NCBI GenBank assembly: GCA_014529385.2
Contig: CM043942.1
Span: forward strand, 3,328,501-3,392,500
Direction of reading: 5' to 3'
DNA from: Adiantum capillus-veneris
Lineage: Eukaryota; Streptophyta; Polypodiopsida; Polypodiales; Pteridaceae
DNA length: 64,000 bases
The translations under genes and the position numbers were made by a program. Positions 33,247 through 44,975 of the stretch are shown one piece after another. Every line of letters starts with the position of its first letter. The stretch's first letter is position 1. The notes below the pieces were generated by a model. It worked only from the letters and a program-made list of their open reading frames with translations, ran no database searches and was not told where the DNA came from.

Positions 33247-35014
33247 ACTTAACGTTCTTCTTTGTTAAGTCGTGTAGTGGTCCTGCTACTTGAGAGAATT
33301 TTGCTATGAAGCGTCTATAGTATGCACACATACCAATAAAGCTTCTTAGCTCATGTAGATTCCTTGGGTTAGGCCATGATTTTATTACCTCTAACTTTGA
33401 TGGATCCATACGAATACCATCGTGAGAGATAATATGACCTAGATATTGAATCTCTTGAAGGAAGAATTCACTTTTCTTTTGGTTGAGAAAAAGTTTGTTC
33501 TCCCTCAAGGCTTGAAAAATCACTTGGAGATGTTGCTTATGTTCCTCCAAAGACTTGGAGTAGATGATGATATCATCAAATAACACTCCAGTGAATTTAC
33601 GATATGGTCTAAAAAGTTTCTCCATGAGACGATTGAAAGTAGCTGGTGCATTAGTCAAGCCAAAAGGCATGACTAGATATTCATAAAGACCAAATGTTGT
33701 GCGAAACGCGGTCTTTAGGATATCTTCATCCACTATCCTTATTTGATGATAGTCACTCTTAAGGTCAATCCTACTGAAGTAGGTAGAGCCTTGTACCTTA
33801 TCAAATAGATCTTCTACCCGAGGCACGGGAAATCTGTTTTTGATAGTGATATGGTTTAGTGCTCGATAGTCCACACACATACGGTATGTACCATCTTTCT
33901 TTTGCACTAAAAGGACTGGAGAACAAAAGGGAGAGTAACTAGGCCTCACCATCCCTTTGTCTACCAATTCCTGTACTTGCCTCATAATCTCCTCTTGTTG
34001 AGCTTGTGAGACTCGATAAGGAGGTTTGTTAGGCTGTGAGCTTCCTGGAAGGAGCTCAATACGATGGTCATCATCCCCTCGTTTTGGAGGTAGGTCCATA
34101 GGGATATCATCGATGAACACATCTTGGAATCCTTTTAGAAAAGTAGACAAGTCTAACTCTTCTTGATTCCTATCATTTTCATTTGATGAAACATTATTAG
34201 ATTTTAGAGACTCTTTGACATAAATCATGTACGCAGAAACTGAGCTCTTCATTGATTTATCAAAAGAAAGAGGATTTACAAGTGGAATAGTGCGACCACG
34301 CTCACTAGCATCTATATACATGTTCTTTCCCCTGTAGGTGAAGTAAATTCTCCTTTCAGGAAACTTCATGTTGGCAGCCATGCGATCAAACCATGGTGCC
34401 CCTAGGATAACATCCTGATGTTGGAGAGGAGAGATGAAGAAGTCTTCTTTGTCGACATAGCTTTGGACATGAAGCCTCAACTTCCCAATCAAGGGAGTAA
34501 CGGAGGCTTGTTGTCCCTTGAAAGCTGCATCAGCTGTTACTATATCTCCCATCTTAAAAGCTTGAATGCCCAACTTGGTGGCCAACTCTATTGATATGAA
34601 TTTGAGAGTAGAGCCACGGTCAAACAAGATGAAGGCATCATGCTCTCTTACCTTTCCCCAAGCATAGGAAAGTGATGATCCTTTGCAATGAGCATCCTCT
34701 TTTGGAGCTTCGATGGTGGAAGCCCTAGGAGTCTCATTGCGAGTATAATTTCTTCTTGGGGCAAGAACGATAGCCATGTCCCTGCTCCCCACACTTGAAA
34801 CACTTTTGGTCCTTGCGAAAAGCTTCAAGCTCTTCAGGAGAGAGTTTGTTTTTACCTTTGTAAACTCCCTTCTCCTTGGATCGATTGTTGTTGTTGGAAG
34901 TGCCTTGGGAATTATTTTGAGCATTGGATTTCCCCTTTGCATCATTTTTATCTTTGTTTTCCATGGGCTTGACATTATGTCTAGCCCCTTGATGGAAATT
35001 GATGCGTGAAGCAA
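33170..35014 (-). pseudogene. protease and reverse transcriptase of the long-LTR gypsy
   Basis: One open frame of 614 codons. Protease-like segment AFILFDRGSTLKFISIELAT, where the usual D-S-G is D-R-G, then [92 protein letters not shown], catalytic VLFDDIIIYS, then YLGHIISHDGIRMDP. It overlaps the end of gag (34734-35014) in another frame and the RNase H frame at 33170-33246, so the polyprotein needs frame changes at both ends. Apart from the protease change the RT looks well preserved. Confidence 0.88.
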
Positions 35015-36125
35015 CCATGGTGTGGTGGATTACTTCGGTAATAGTACCGGGCCGTTGAGAGTTGATGTATTCGGCCATCTCTTCAGGTAATCCCGCACAG
35101 AATTGCTGTCTTTGCTCGGCAAAGTCTATCTTTTGAAAGACAGTAGCTTTGAGATGTAAATCCCAAAACTTGTCTACATACTTGTTGATAGACTCATGAG
35201 AGAGAAGCTTCAAGCCGCGCCATTCGGTAAGAACTTTATCTTTAGTATCACTTGGAAGAAATTGCTTCATGATGGAAACTCATAGAGTTTTCCATGTCTT
35301 TGGGGCTTCTCCATTGCCACGAAGGCTAGCCCACCATTGACGAGCTGATTTTTGGAAGTGCATAGCTACATGGAGTAGCTTGGAGGACTCTGTGAAGCCC
35401 TCGTCCCCAAAGGCCGCATCAAATTGCTGGATGAAGGCCAACACTTTGTCGGTAGCACCAAAGGTGCCATCGTAGGTGAGAAAAGAGATACTCTTTCCTC
35501 CCTCCTTGAACTTCTTTAGCTTTTGTGACCTTCGCCATGCAGGAAATGATTTGCGATGTCCTCCCCTCTTGTATTCTCTAGGAGAATAGCCATAACTTTC
35601 ATCGGAAGAGGAGGAAGGTGAAGAAGAAGGAGAAGAGGGTGACCTCTTCCTAGCCCTTTTCTTCCTTTGTTTCCTCTCTTGCCTTTTAGAGTGATGAGGA
35701 GAAGGACTATAGGTTGCTCTTTTCCTCTTGGGAGGAGTAGGCGATCGTCTAGACCGCCGTCTTCGTGGAGCCACATCTTCAAAAGAACTTAGACTGTCAT
35801 TGCTTTCTTTCTCTTTGGATTCCTCCTCTCGAATGGGAGAGAGTCTTCTTTTGGGGGTCTCTTCAAGAGGCCTCCTAAGCTCTCTCTCCTCTGGGAGAGG
35901 AAGGGAAATTCCATAAGCACGAAGTTGTAGAGTAACTTCGGCTTGCAAAACAGGGTTGCCCATAGCTTGTTGCAACCTAGTGACGAGATAATTCACAAAC
36001 ATGGGAGCATCATCATTAGCACCTTCATGTGCAAAATCAAAGCTATCAATGTTCATTCTACTCTCTTGATTATTGTCAGCCATGTTAACAAAATTTAGGT
36101 TGATACTTAGTGTATGCTTTGGCAA
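34734..36125 (-). pseudogene. gag of the long-LTR gypsy with SR-rich N-terminal region
   Basis: Two open frames (36125-35280 and 35270-34734) are in the same register and separated only by a TGA and three codons, so one nonsense change splits gag. Residues about 100-185 are very rich in Arg, Ser, Lys and Pro (RRRRSRRSPTPPKRKR, then RKRSPSSPSSSPSSSSDE). The capsid core follows (FIQQFDAAFGDEGFTESSKL, ARQWWASLRGNG, MKQFLPSDTK) and a zinc knuckle CFKCGEQGHGYRSC. The SR-like stretch is unusual for a gypsy Gag and could act in RNA binding or nuclear import; that is inference. Confidence 0.85.
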
Positions 36126-36484
36126 TACAAAACCTTAGTTGCCACTCCTCTTAGCCTTTGAAAATCGGCTCTCAAGTATCTACACCCACGGCTCAAAGTG
36201 GTTAATTATAGAGAGTAGAGGAGTAGGTCTAACATAGCAGACTTGCCAAGGGCTAGCTCCTTTCGGACTTCTTATGGCTCAATAATGGTAAAGCCATAGG
36301 CAAGTCTAAAAAGACTCCATTATTAAGTCCAAAGCTCCCGAGGTATGCACCATCCCCCACATAGTGGGCTTAACAAAACCGATATTAGATCCCAGTTCCA
36401 CTTACTCTATTATAATTAACAACATCAACCATTTATAGGCTACTTAAGGACCTCTCTTCTTAAGCAAGAAAAGAGAAACCGAAT
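36126..36484 (-). other. leader of the long-LTR gypsy
   Basis: Between primer site and gag ATG. Homologous to 63539-63920, for example GCAACTAAGG / GCAACTACGG and GGCTTGCC or ACTTGCC segments. No gene. Confidence 0.65.
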
Positions 36485-36497
36485 GCTCTGATACCAA
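36485..36497 (-). other. primer binding site, initiator tRNA-Met
   Basis: Minus strand TTGGTATCAGAGC, directly next to the 5' LTR; the standard complement of initiator tRNA-Met. Confidence 0.92.
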
Positions 36498-37513
36498 TGT
36501 AATGGAATTTGCCTATTCAATTTGAGAGTAGCGGAATTTAATGAGAATACTTTCAAGAAATGATTTTGTGAGCATAGCAGGTAGACATAATTGAAGATAG
36601 CAACATAATCATAGAAATTAGTTAACTTGGCATAGACAATACTTTTGCAAGAGAGAGAATTTAGAGAACATGACAACAGTTGAGGACCGGATTTATGTGG
36701 AGCCGGTCCCCCCTCCAATAGGCATTTGTATTATGATTTCTCCCATAAAGAGAGACTTGTTACAATACATTCTTTGTGTTCCTTGTGACCTAGGTGAAGC
36801 AATGAAGATGGAAAGCTTCATGCATCACCATCATAGCATAACCTAAACTTGAAGAAAGCTTTAACTATACCAAGCCTCAATCCCAAGACCTCAAACACCT
36901 TCGAAGGTGGAGAGAGCTAGCAGGGAATGAGGGTAGGGAAGAGGAAGAAGAAACATTTCATACGAGAAATAGCTAGTTCCTCACTTATCATAACTCTTGA
37001 GCTAGCATACATAATAGCATAGTAATGAAGAAGAAAGAGATGGCAAGCTCAAGCATGAAGCATGGCTCTTGGTTGGATTTGCACTCCATAGCCAAGAGTG
37101 TTGGTGTAGGCTCTCAACCTCTACTTGCTTGGAGAGGGAGCTCTTGCACTTTGCATAGCACACAATGAGAGTGTTTGTGAGTGTGTGTGGGTGAGTATAC
37201 CCCCTAAGCACCCCCCTAGATTTCTTGGGTCGACCCTCCCTTGTAGCTCATGCTTGAAGCTCATTGGACCCTTCTAGACCTAGTCAATCACAAGTAGGAG
37301 CCATTACAAGCAACAGGGGTAGCCTTGGGACAAGTTTCCCCCTTTCCCCTTTGAGACAGAGGACTTGATAAATGCAAAATCAATTAATTAAATATCCTAA
37401 ATTATCATTGGACCCCTTGGGTGTCCAACCAATAGGCTTCAGGCACACCATGAGGGCAACATGAGGAGGAACTTGACAAGTGTCCTTGCTGCCTCTTCAA
37501 GCTGGGGCTTCCC

Positions 37514-37586
<73 letters not shown>

Positions 37587-37912
37587 CTCTCTCATCCCCC
37601 CCCTCCTTGTAGGCTCGCCCCCCCCCCTTGTAGGGATCTTTTTTACTTTGGATGAGCAAGCCCCTTAGTCATCAAGCATGACTAAGCACTTGAAGTAGGG
37701 TGTGTTCCCACAAGCATCTCAGGAAAGCTTCTCAAGGCACCTCAAGCACCTTAATCATGCACCAAGACAAGCACCTCAAGCATCTTAATCAAGCACCTCA
37801 AGCATGACAAGCACCTCAAGCATGACAAGCACCTCAAGCACGACAAGCACCTCGAGCTTGGGCCGGGTTCCCACCTCAAGCGCAGCCCTAGCTTACCTAA
37901 GGTCAAAGGACT
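36498..37912 (-). repeat. 5' LTR of the long-LTR gypsy, truncated at its U3 start
   Basis: Matches 30163-31570 closely, then stops at GGTCAAAGGACT, where the partner continues TTTACACACATT. The missing part is the first 150-165 bp of the LTR. (TG)n at 37515-37585 is much longer than in the partner LTR. Confidence 0.9.
37515..37585. repeat. (TG)35 inside the 5' LTR
   Basis: 71 bp against 27 bp at the same position in the 3' LTR of the same element. Apparent ORFs of poly-Cys-Val or poly-His-Thr across it are artefacts. Confidence 0.95.
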
Positions 37913-38595
37913 GCAATACTCTGACCAAACAAGTTTTGATAGAGAGTTGATTTGAATTATATTACTCTCCAACATCCTTAGTTTGCTGGTAAAATTGTCT
38001 ATTACAATACATAACTGATCGATCTTATTGAGAATCACAATTTTTTGAATAAGAAATTTGAAGAAAAGCTTTGTAAACCTTTTCACATTCCTTGTGTTCG
38101 TGTAGTTGAGATCAATATCTTTTGCATCAACAATTGTAATTATAACAAAGTTGAGGTGAATCATAGACTCCACTTCGTCATCTACCCATAGAATTGAAAA
38201 CGTTGTTGTGGTTTCCAACAAGAATCAAATCTTTTTGGGTGTTCTGATAGCTGCTTGAGCGTCTGCACAGAGCTATGCTTTACACTATAGCACACAAGAC
38301 CATTTGGCAGCTCTATCCACTCTTCAACAATACCGCTATCTTGCCCTTGATTTATCATCATCTTCTCTATAACAAGCTCTACCCCAAACTCACAGCGATC
38401 TGTTTTCCATGTTGAGATTTGAGGATATAATTTATAATCTGTGTACATGTCCCCTAAAATGGACTTTAGGATATGGGCCACAACCAGAGTCTTGGCCGGG
38501 TCGAAGAGAAGAGGGTCTTCATTGTAGGGGTTGATGACTGTAAATTTCATAAGTAGTGTGAAAATACGTAATGGTAGCAGCACAGACGATAGCAT
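37913..38595 (-). pseudogene. CobW/COG0523 GTPase (CBWD/ZNG1-like) fragment, captured and intronless
   Basis: Minus strand. The segment CEFGVELVIEKMMINQGQD, EEWIELPNGLVCYSVKHSS, then (after a frame break near 38215) LLETTTTFSILWVDDEVES, IITIVDAKDIDLN, VILNKIDQL and INSLSKLVWSEYC follows the order of COBW-domain proteins: switch region, CxCC metal site, DxxG-like region and the NKxD GTP-binding motif. The CxCC motif is degraded to LVCY, about eight residues after LLETT are missing and the Walker A part is absent. COG0523 proteins are metal chaperone GTPases. About 500 bp are continuous without an intron, suggesting an RNA-derived copy. It lies downstream of a copia-type LTR and primer site. 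Confidence 0.72.
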
Positions 38596-38768
38596 GGATG
38601 GAGATTTTTGCTTGCACAGCAGACTCAGGAGGCTGAACTAGGAGGAGGCAAAGGGTCAAAGTTTCATCAGAATCCCAAGGCAAACAATTTGACACAGGTT
38701 AATGACCATGTTTACCCCTCTGCAAGCGGTAGTTCCCGCAAAGCTCTTCGAGATTAGGCCCTTGGAGA

Positions 38769-38782
38769 GGCTCTGATACCAC
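38769..38782 (-). other. primer binding site next to a copia-type LTR
   Basis: Minus strand GTGGTATCAGAGCC, directly following an LTR end ..AGCTCAACA; the standard initiator tRNA-Met complement. Confidence 0.85.
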
Positions 38783-39044
38783 TGTTGAGCTTCGGGCTAT
38801 GGAGGGTGATATCGATGAGAATTCATGGCAGTTGGGGCGAGGAAAAAACAAGGGAGAGAAAAAAGAGAATGAGAGAGAGACTCGACACACAGCTTGCAAA
38901 AACATAAATAACGCTATGTTGATTGTTGTATTCCTTTGTAAATATATAACAAAAGTTGTGCCATGAAAACTACTCTCGTAACTGCATACCGGGGAAGATG
39001 TTCCCATGGGCTCATGCTACTAAGCTCTGGCTTGAAACCTAACA
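38783..39044 (-). repeat. short LTR (262 bp) of a retroelement carrying the CobW fragment
   Basis: Minus strand starts TGTTAGGTTTCAAGCCAGAG and ends CGAAGCTCAACA, followed by the primer site. Downstream lies about 190 bp of leader and then the CobW-like sequence instead of gag-pol. The partner LTR is missing; the element is cut by the junction with the gypsy LTR at 37912/37913. Confidence 0.7.
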
Positions 39045-40460
39045 ATTTATAAATGTTGTAATACACCAACATTTTAAGACTTGTCAAATTACCAAGAAAC
39101 CAGCACGTGAAAATTTCTCCTCTTCGAGATTTATTGAAAGAGATGAGTGTTTAGGTTCATCCATCACCCAAGAGGTATGTGATACACTTGGTGAGCAGAA
39201 GGAAATATAGAGCCATCTCAAGGATTTGGTTTCAAATTTCAAAATACTACAAAATCAAAGCATTTGGGTTGCCTAAGTCTTACAATGTGAGGAAAAGCAA
39301 GGCTTTCGTTGAGAATGAAAAAGTACCAACACATTTTGCCACATAAAAAACACAAGAAAAAATATTTTTCTGAGTATAATGTTTTAAGTAATATATGAAT
39401 GTATGTTTAAAAAATCAAATTGCTATGGTAAAGTATTATGGATTATATGAAATTGAGTGTGAAGGGAAACTTAAATTTGTATTAAAGCTTGATGAGTTTC
39501 AAATTTAAGAATTCCAAAAATGAAAAGAGTCGTTATTTTATTGATGAACAACGCCTTGGGTTATAGCTAAGGTAAAAGAGATGCCCCAATTCAAAAGAAC
39601 AATAAAAAAATGACTTGTGGCAAATTGGATCTACCCAAATATCAATAGAAAATTATGTCACATTGAAGTGGCTTTTCCCACAGACAACCAAATGTTATAG
39701 ATCCCAATTGCAAGGGAACTTCTCTGTGCTTATTATAATGGTGTCTTTATGTTTGAATGGCACCTGACTACTAACTTGAAAGCCTTGAAATGCATGATTG
39801 GTATAAAATGGAGGTGCTTATAAAAAATAGCCTAGTCTCTTCTATATGGCAAGCATGAGAATATGAGGATGGATTGTTGAAAATGAAGTTGGAAAACCAC
39901 CCTCTACACAGAGTGTTAGTTTATTTGATTACCATTCTTTTCTAATGGTTTGGGATACACTCTTACAATATAGCTCCTGAGCGTGCACATGTGTACATTG
40001 TATGTGTAGATTAGAATTCTAGACAAACTATTTTGCTTACATTTGGATTATGGATACTAAAAAAAACAGCTAATCTTTCAGAGGAAGGTTTTCTATTGAA
40101 GATGGGCTTCCATCGTGAACATGTTCATTTGAAATAAGATCCAACCCCTTTCAAACAGACAAGAGATATCCTCCAAAATGTTTCAATGGGAGGACCAAAA
40201 GCTAGGAGATTTCTAAGCAACCATAAAAGTAAACAAGTGAATGCAATGTGGAAGCATTGAAAGGAACTCTTCCTTATAACTACAAGTATGAAAGATTCTT
40301 GGCCAATCCTTGAAGATTCTAAGACATCTAGTAAGTACAATCACATATATACAAGTCTTCAAGAAGGAAATAAGGCTTTGGTTATCACAAATTACATATC
40401 CTTGGGGAGAAAAAGACATCACCTAATACTTGGTAAGATTTGACAAGTAGTAAGTTGATG
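39045..40460 (+). pseudogene. family U, C-terminal half (copy 1)
   Basis: Resumes the family U reading interrupted at 30162. Recognisable against the minus-strand copy: VSRRKYRAISRIWFQISKYY and KIKAFGLPKSYNV near 39190-39285 (there VSRRGYRAIS.., KIKAFGLPRPHNV), CEGKLKFVLKLDE near 39460. Beyond the end of the other copy it continues with readable pieces such as FEWHLTTNLKALKCMIGI (about 39757), LLKMGFHREHVHLK (about 40095) and SMGGPKARRFLSNHKSK (about 40185). Many stops. The whole protein would exceed 600 residues. No known domain recognised; a transposase or another repeat-borne protein is possible. Confidence 0.55.
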
Positions 40461-41428
40461 TAATACCCTAGATTTTCAACTATGTAATTAGCATCTATTT
40501 AGTTTTGTAGCATATTCTCTACTTGCATGGTCCTTATTTTGCAAAAAAAAGGACCGCTTGCTATACATGAAGTACACAAGGAGAATAGAGGAATCACATT
40601 ACTAAGAATGTACTTCATTTTTAATATGTACAAGAAAGAGAGGTGGATGAACAACAAGAAATACTCTTAAAGAACCATTAATGGTTTTATACAAGACAAA
40701 TTCAAAGTATGAAGAGAAGAAGAAACCCACAAACAGATGCTTCAAATAGTTGCATAGGGGTATATGCATGAATAGCTGGTACACTAGATAACTATTTTTG
40801 GGGTTAGTAGCAATGGGGTGGGATGTTTGGTAGCTATGTGAGTGAACATTAAGAATAATTTATAAGAATTGGTGCAAAATATTCACTCATTGAAATTGTA
40901 GTTTCACTACATGTGTGAAAGTAGTGGGGGCTAGCACCTTACCACGCAATCATGAATCTTGTTCATTGACAATTGCAAAGGGTAGGAAACACCGGTGGCT
41001 AGGCAAATCCTATATTTGATGCAAAGGAGTGCACGTCAACAAGGAGGAGGAACAAAACCCCTTCTCCATATCTCTCTCCTCCACCCTTGGACTCCCCTTT
41101 GTCCACACCATCAACATCCCCTACTAGAAAGAGGAAAAATAACGTCTTCACTAATCCTTGTTAACCCATGATTCCATTTTTATTCCTTTTTCATTTTTTT
41201 TAGTCATGGGCCAGGCTTGTCCATCCGGTAGGTTTATGGTCAAGGGTTGGTGATCACCGATGAGAGGTGCACAAGACTTATTTAGTGCTGATCGGTCAAA
41301 TGTGGATGCCCATATGTGAAAGGGATGGACCCATAAATAAGAATTGCAAACCTAGTTTTTCATCATTCTTAGATTTTCACTTGCCTTATCCTCTTGGGTT
41401 TTCTATCTATGAGCATGCACATGCACAT

Positions 41429-41432
<4 letters not shown>
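40461..41432. other. unannotated stretch
   Basis: AT-rich, no LTR ends or conserved coding motif seen. Confidence 0.3.
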
Positions 41433-41524
<92 letters not shown>

Positions 41525-41548
41525 TAGATAGATAGAGAGATAGATAGT
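41433..41548. repeat. compound microsatellite (GT)n (GA)n (TAGA)n next to the LINE 3' end
   Basis: (GT)26 at 41433-41484, (GA)18 at 41485-41520, then TAGA/GA units to 41548. On the minus strand the LINE 3' end runs into CTAT units, then CT and CA. Confidence 0.95.
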
Positions 41549-41600
41549 TCTATTATCATCCTGGGAGGTCAAATATGACCTATGGGACCAAATGAACATG

Positions 41601-44600
41601 TCACGTGGTGTGAGTGGAGTTCATAAGTGACTCTCGATGCTCAAAAATGGCTGAAATGAGCGTCGCAATAGAGAGTCCACATCGTGGTTGGGAGAGGAAG
41701 GTATGTAGGGAGAGATCATGGCTGAATATATGGGGAAAAGAGGACCTAATGTGGTCAAAAGCTGAGCACTCAAGTAGTGTGTGGTACTCACTCTCTCGCA
41801 CTTGACGGGGGCATAAGGTGCAAAGTCGATGACACTCCTCGCCAGTGCCCCAACGTCCTGTCTCGCAGCGTAGAGAATGGGAGCTAAGACGAATGGAGGC
41901 AATGGTGCGGATCGCACTCAATGGGATGGGCTCAAGGATGTAGGAATGGGTTCGGTTACCTCGTTCCGAGAAGAAGAGAGATTTGTAGTTTGGGGCAACG
42001 TGTGTGGTGTAATGGCTGAAGCGAGAACCTCCGGATTTCTCCCAAGCCGTGATACATTGGCGTTGTAAGAAGGCCTCATTAACTTGGGAGTCGATTGACG
42101 CATCCTTGACCAAGTGACATGCATCCCATCTTCCAAACCATTTCTTGATATCAAGCATCCACCCCGAACTTAGTATTTTGCTCTTGCATGTCTTTTGAAC
42201 CATTTGACTTGCTTCATATGCGATTCTAGGAAGTCGATGCAAAGGGCTACGTTGCGTCTTACGCATGTACTCCACAACCCTTTGCATGCCCAAGACCTCA
42301 ATGGGAAGCAATCCGGACTCAAGAAGTAAGATCATGTAGGGTGTTTGTGTCTTGACTTGGAGAAAGTTGGTGAGAAAACGCTTTTGGACATTCTCAAACT
42401 CTTTCCAAGTAGACTTCCCGATGCTTCCACCCCACACCTCCACTCCATAAAGAAGCACCGGTATCACCAATGTGTCAAAGAGGTACTTTCTGAGAGCCCA
42501 ACACTTGATCTCTCCTGCATTGCACATGTTCTCAAATGCATAATAGGCCCTCTTTCAAGCTTCCAAGCGACGCATTGCACAATCCTTCCATTTATGATTG
42601 GATGGAACCTCAAGGCCAAGGTACTTGAAGTGATCTACCACTTCAAGTTTCTCATTGTTAAATACAATGCATGGATTTTCATCATTGAGGGTCTTTACAA
42701 GCATAACCTTGGTTTTGGATCCATTCACGATCAGCCCGCTATGTAAGCAAAAGCGTTCCAAGACACTCATAAGCTTTTGTGCATCTTCTAAGGTATGTAC
42801 CAAGAGCACTACATCATCGGCATAAAGCAAAAGCATGATCACCGCATTTCCAATCTTAACCTCTTCTATGCCTTCTTGCTGCATAAAGTCAAGAACCATG
42901 CATTCCAATTCATCAATGAGTAGCCCAAAGAGGGTTGGGGAAAGTGGGCATCCTTGTTTGACACCAATAGTGCTTGCAAAAAATTCTGAAATTCCATCTC
43001 CCATACATAATTGACATATCACTTTTTGGTAGATGCGAAAGACTGCATGCATAAATTCTCCTGGCACTTGAAGGCGTTGCATACGTCTCCAAAGATTTCC
43101 TCGTGGTACCATGTCAAAAGCTTTCTTGAAATCCACAAAGCAACAATACAACTTTTTTCCTTTCAATCGAGACGCTTCCATAAGAACTCGAAGAGTGACA
43201 AGGTGATCAATAGTGCTATGATGCTTTCGAAAACCTGCTTGGCCAAGTGCACGTTTGCCATTCTTTTCAGCCCATTCACTTATCTTCATCTCCATGATAC
43301 ATCCAAATAACTTTGCCATTAAAGAACCAACCATTATAGTGCGATAGTTGTTCACATTGTTTACATCTCCTCCTTTGTGCAAAGGTTTGATCCAATTTGC
43401 ACTCCAATCATGAGGCATGCCATACTGAAGTGCAAGGTTAAACATATCGCATATCCAATATCGTGTTTTCGTGCTTGTCCATTTAATCATTTCAGCCTTG
43501 ACACCTTGAAGGTCACCTGCCTTGCGAGTAGCAAGTTTCTCAGGCGTGCGGCATACATCTTCAATGGTAAAGAAGGGAGACATAAACGGAAGGGAGCTAC
43601 AACACTCCATCTTATCAACATTGGGTTTCTCATAGAGATTCTTACAATGCATATACATATCCTCAAGAGTCAAGTCACCAAGGCTCTCAACGCGCTTGCC
43701 TTTTAGATTTTGCCAAAACTTGCCACATGCATGTGCTAAAAGAAGTTGTTTTTCGACTTCCCACCTTCTCCTCTTCTTTTGAACAAGTGCTTTGTATGTG
43801 TGTGAACATTCCAAGTAAACTTCCTTGTCTTTGATTGCATCCAATGTTAGCAAGTATTTTCGGGCTTGACTACATTCCATGTCAAACCATTTCTTCTTGG
43901 TGCTACCCTTCTTAGACCTTTTGCAAGACATGTGTTTCACCGAAAAGCATTCCTTCGCACAAGAGAAAATTACTTCTTTGAAAACTTTCCACTTGCATTC
44001 TAATGTTGGGCTCTCTTGATGCTCTATCATGCTTAACATTTGGTCCACCATATCAGCATATATAAGTGCTCGTTTGAAGTCTAGACGTAGGTACAAATGA
44101 TTCACATCATGATTGGAGGCTACATGCTCGGGCCGTTTACCACACTTGAGGTCAATACATAACATCCTATGATCCGATTCCGGATTCCATTCACCAAGTG
44201 TAAAGCTTTGTATGCATTCTAGAGTGGCTTCCGAGAACAACATATAGTCAATCAGGCTAGCACCGTTGTGCTTTCTACATGTAAAGTCATTGGTGCCTTG
44301 CCATAGAGATACACCATTTGCAATGAGCATTCCGGTACTATTGCACATATGTAGAAGTGACTTTCCATAGTGATCCACTTCTTTTGCATCATTAGAACTT
44401 CGATTATACATGTATGAGTCATCCATTCTTCTTGAGACATGCGGCATGTCTACTTGTTGTGTGTCGTGTTGTAGCATATTTGTGCGAGCATTCATGTCTC
44501 CAAAAACAATGACTTCACCTTGATCCTTGTAATGAGCAATGTCTTCCTCTAGTTCAACAAAGGGCTGATCTCTATCCATATTCAAGCAAGCATACAAGTT

Positions 44601-44969
44601 GGAGTCATAGTGAGGAATGTAGCAACCGGCCACAAACATGACTTGACCATTTGGTGGGCTGATTTTCAGCCATAAGTAGCGTTTATACTTATCTTCTTTG
44701 ACAATGGAAACATCTTTCATACCCTTTTTGGTCATACATGCTACGCCTCCTTGGCCTCTTCGTTGCTTTGCATTTTTGGCCCACATCAAAGAATGCACAT
44801 CGTATTTGTCAAATCCAAGAATTCGTTGCGCATCATGCTCCCATGTTTCGACAAGAAGTATCACATCGGAGTCATTGGTAAGCTCATCAATGCCAATTCC
44901 CGCATTCCATGGATACCCGTTACAATTCCAAAAGCTTATTCGCAAGCGTGAGTTGGTCTCATAGATCAT
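41601..44969 (-). pseudogene. LINE ORF2: AP-endonuclease, reverse transcriptase, zinc motif; one in-frame TGA
   Basis: Reads as one frame of about 1120 codons broken only by a TGA at 42557-42555 (after RRLEA). Endonuclease: RISFWNCNGYPWN, ILLVETWEHD, VIVFGDMNARTN, ASLIDYMLFS and NPESDHRMLCIDL (catalytic Asn, Glu, Asp, Asp-His in place). RT: WIKPLHKGGDVNNVNNYRTI, LYCCFVDFKKAFDMVPR, TIGVKQGCPLSPTLFGLLID, catalytic LLLYADDVVLLVH. C-terminus: LLYGVEVWGGS, then CTLCPRQVRESEYHTLLEC. The enzyme nicks the target and copies element RNA there. The start lies 6 nt after the ORF1 stop. Confidence 0.92.
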
Positions 44970-44975
44970 GTGTCC

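Larger units (their letters stand above)
30163..37912 (-). mobile_element. Ty3/gypsy chromovirus with long LTRs and SR-rich Gag, minus strand
   Basis: 3' LTR 30163-31722, pol 32163-35014, gag 34734-36125, leader, primer site 36485-36497, and a 5' LTR 36498-37912 that has lost its first 150-165 bp. Both LTRs share TGTAATGGAATTTGCCTATT at their left ends. It is inserted in family U. The integrase catalytic core is deleted, one Gag codon is a TGA and the protease active site is altered, so this copy is dependent and dead. Four other LTRs or LTR pieces of the same family occur at 10143, 57120, 62019 and 63925. Confidence 0.92.

Noticed and set aside
37405-37668. ORFs with poly-His-Thr or poly-Cys-Val
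   Set aside because: The (TG)35 tract within an LTR.
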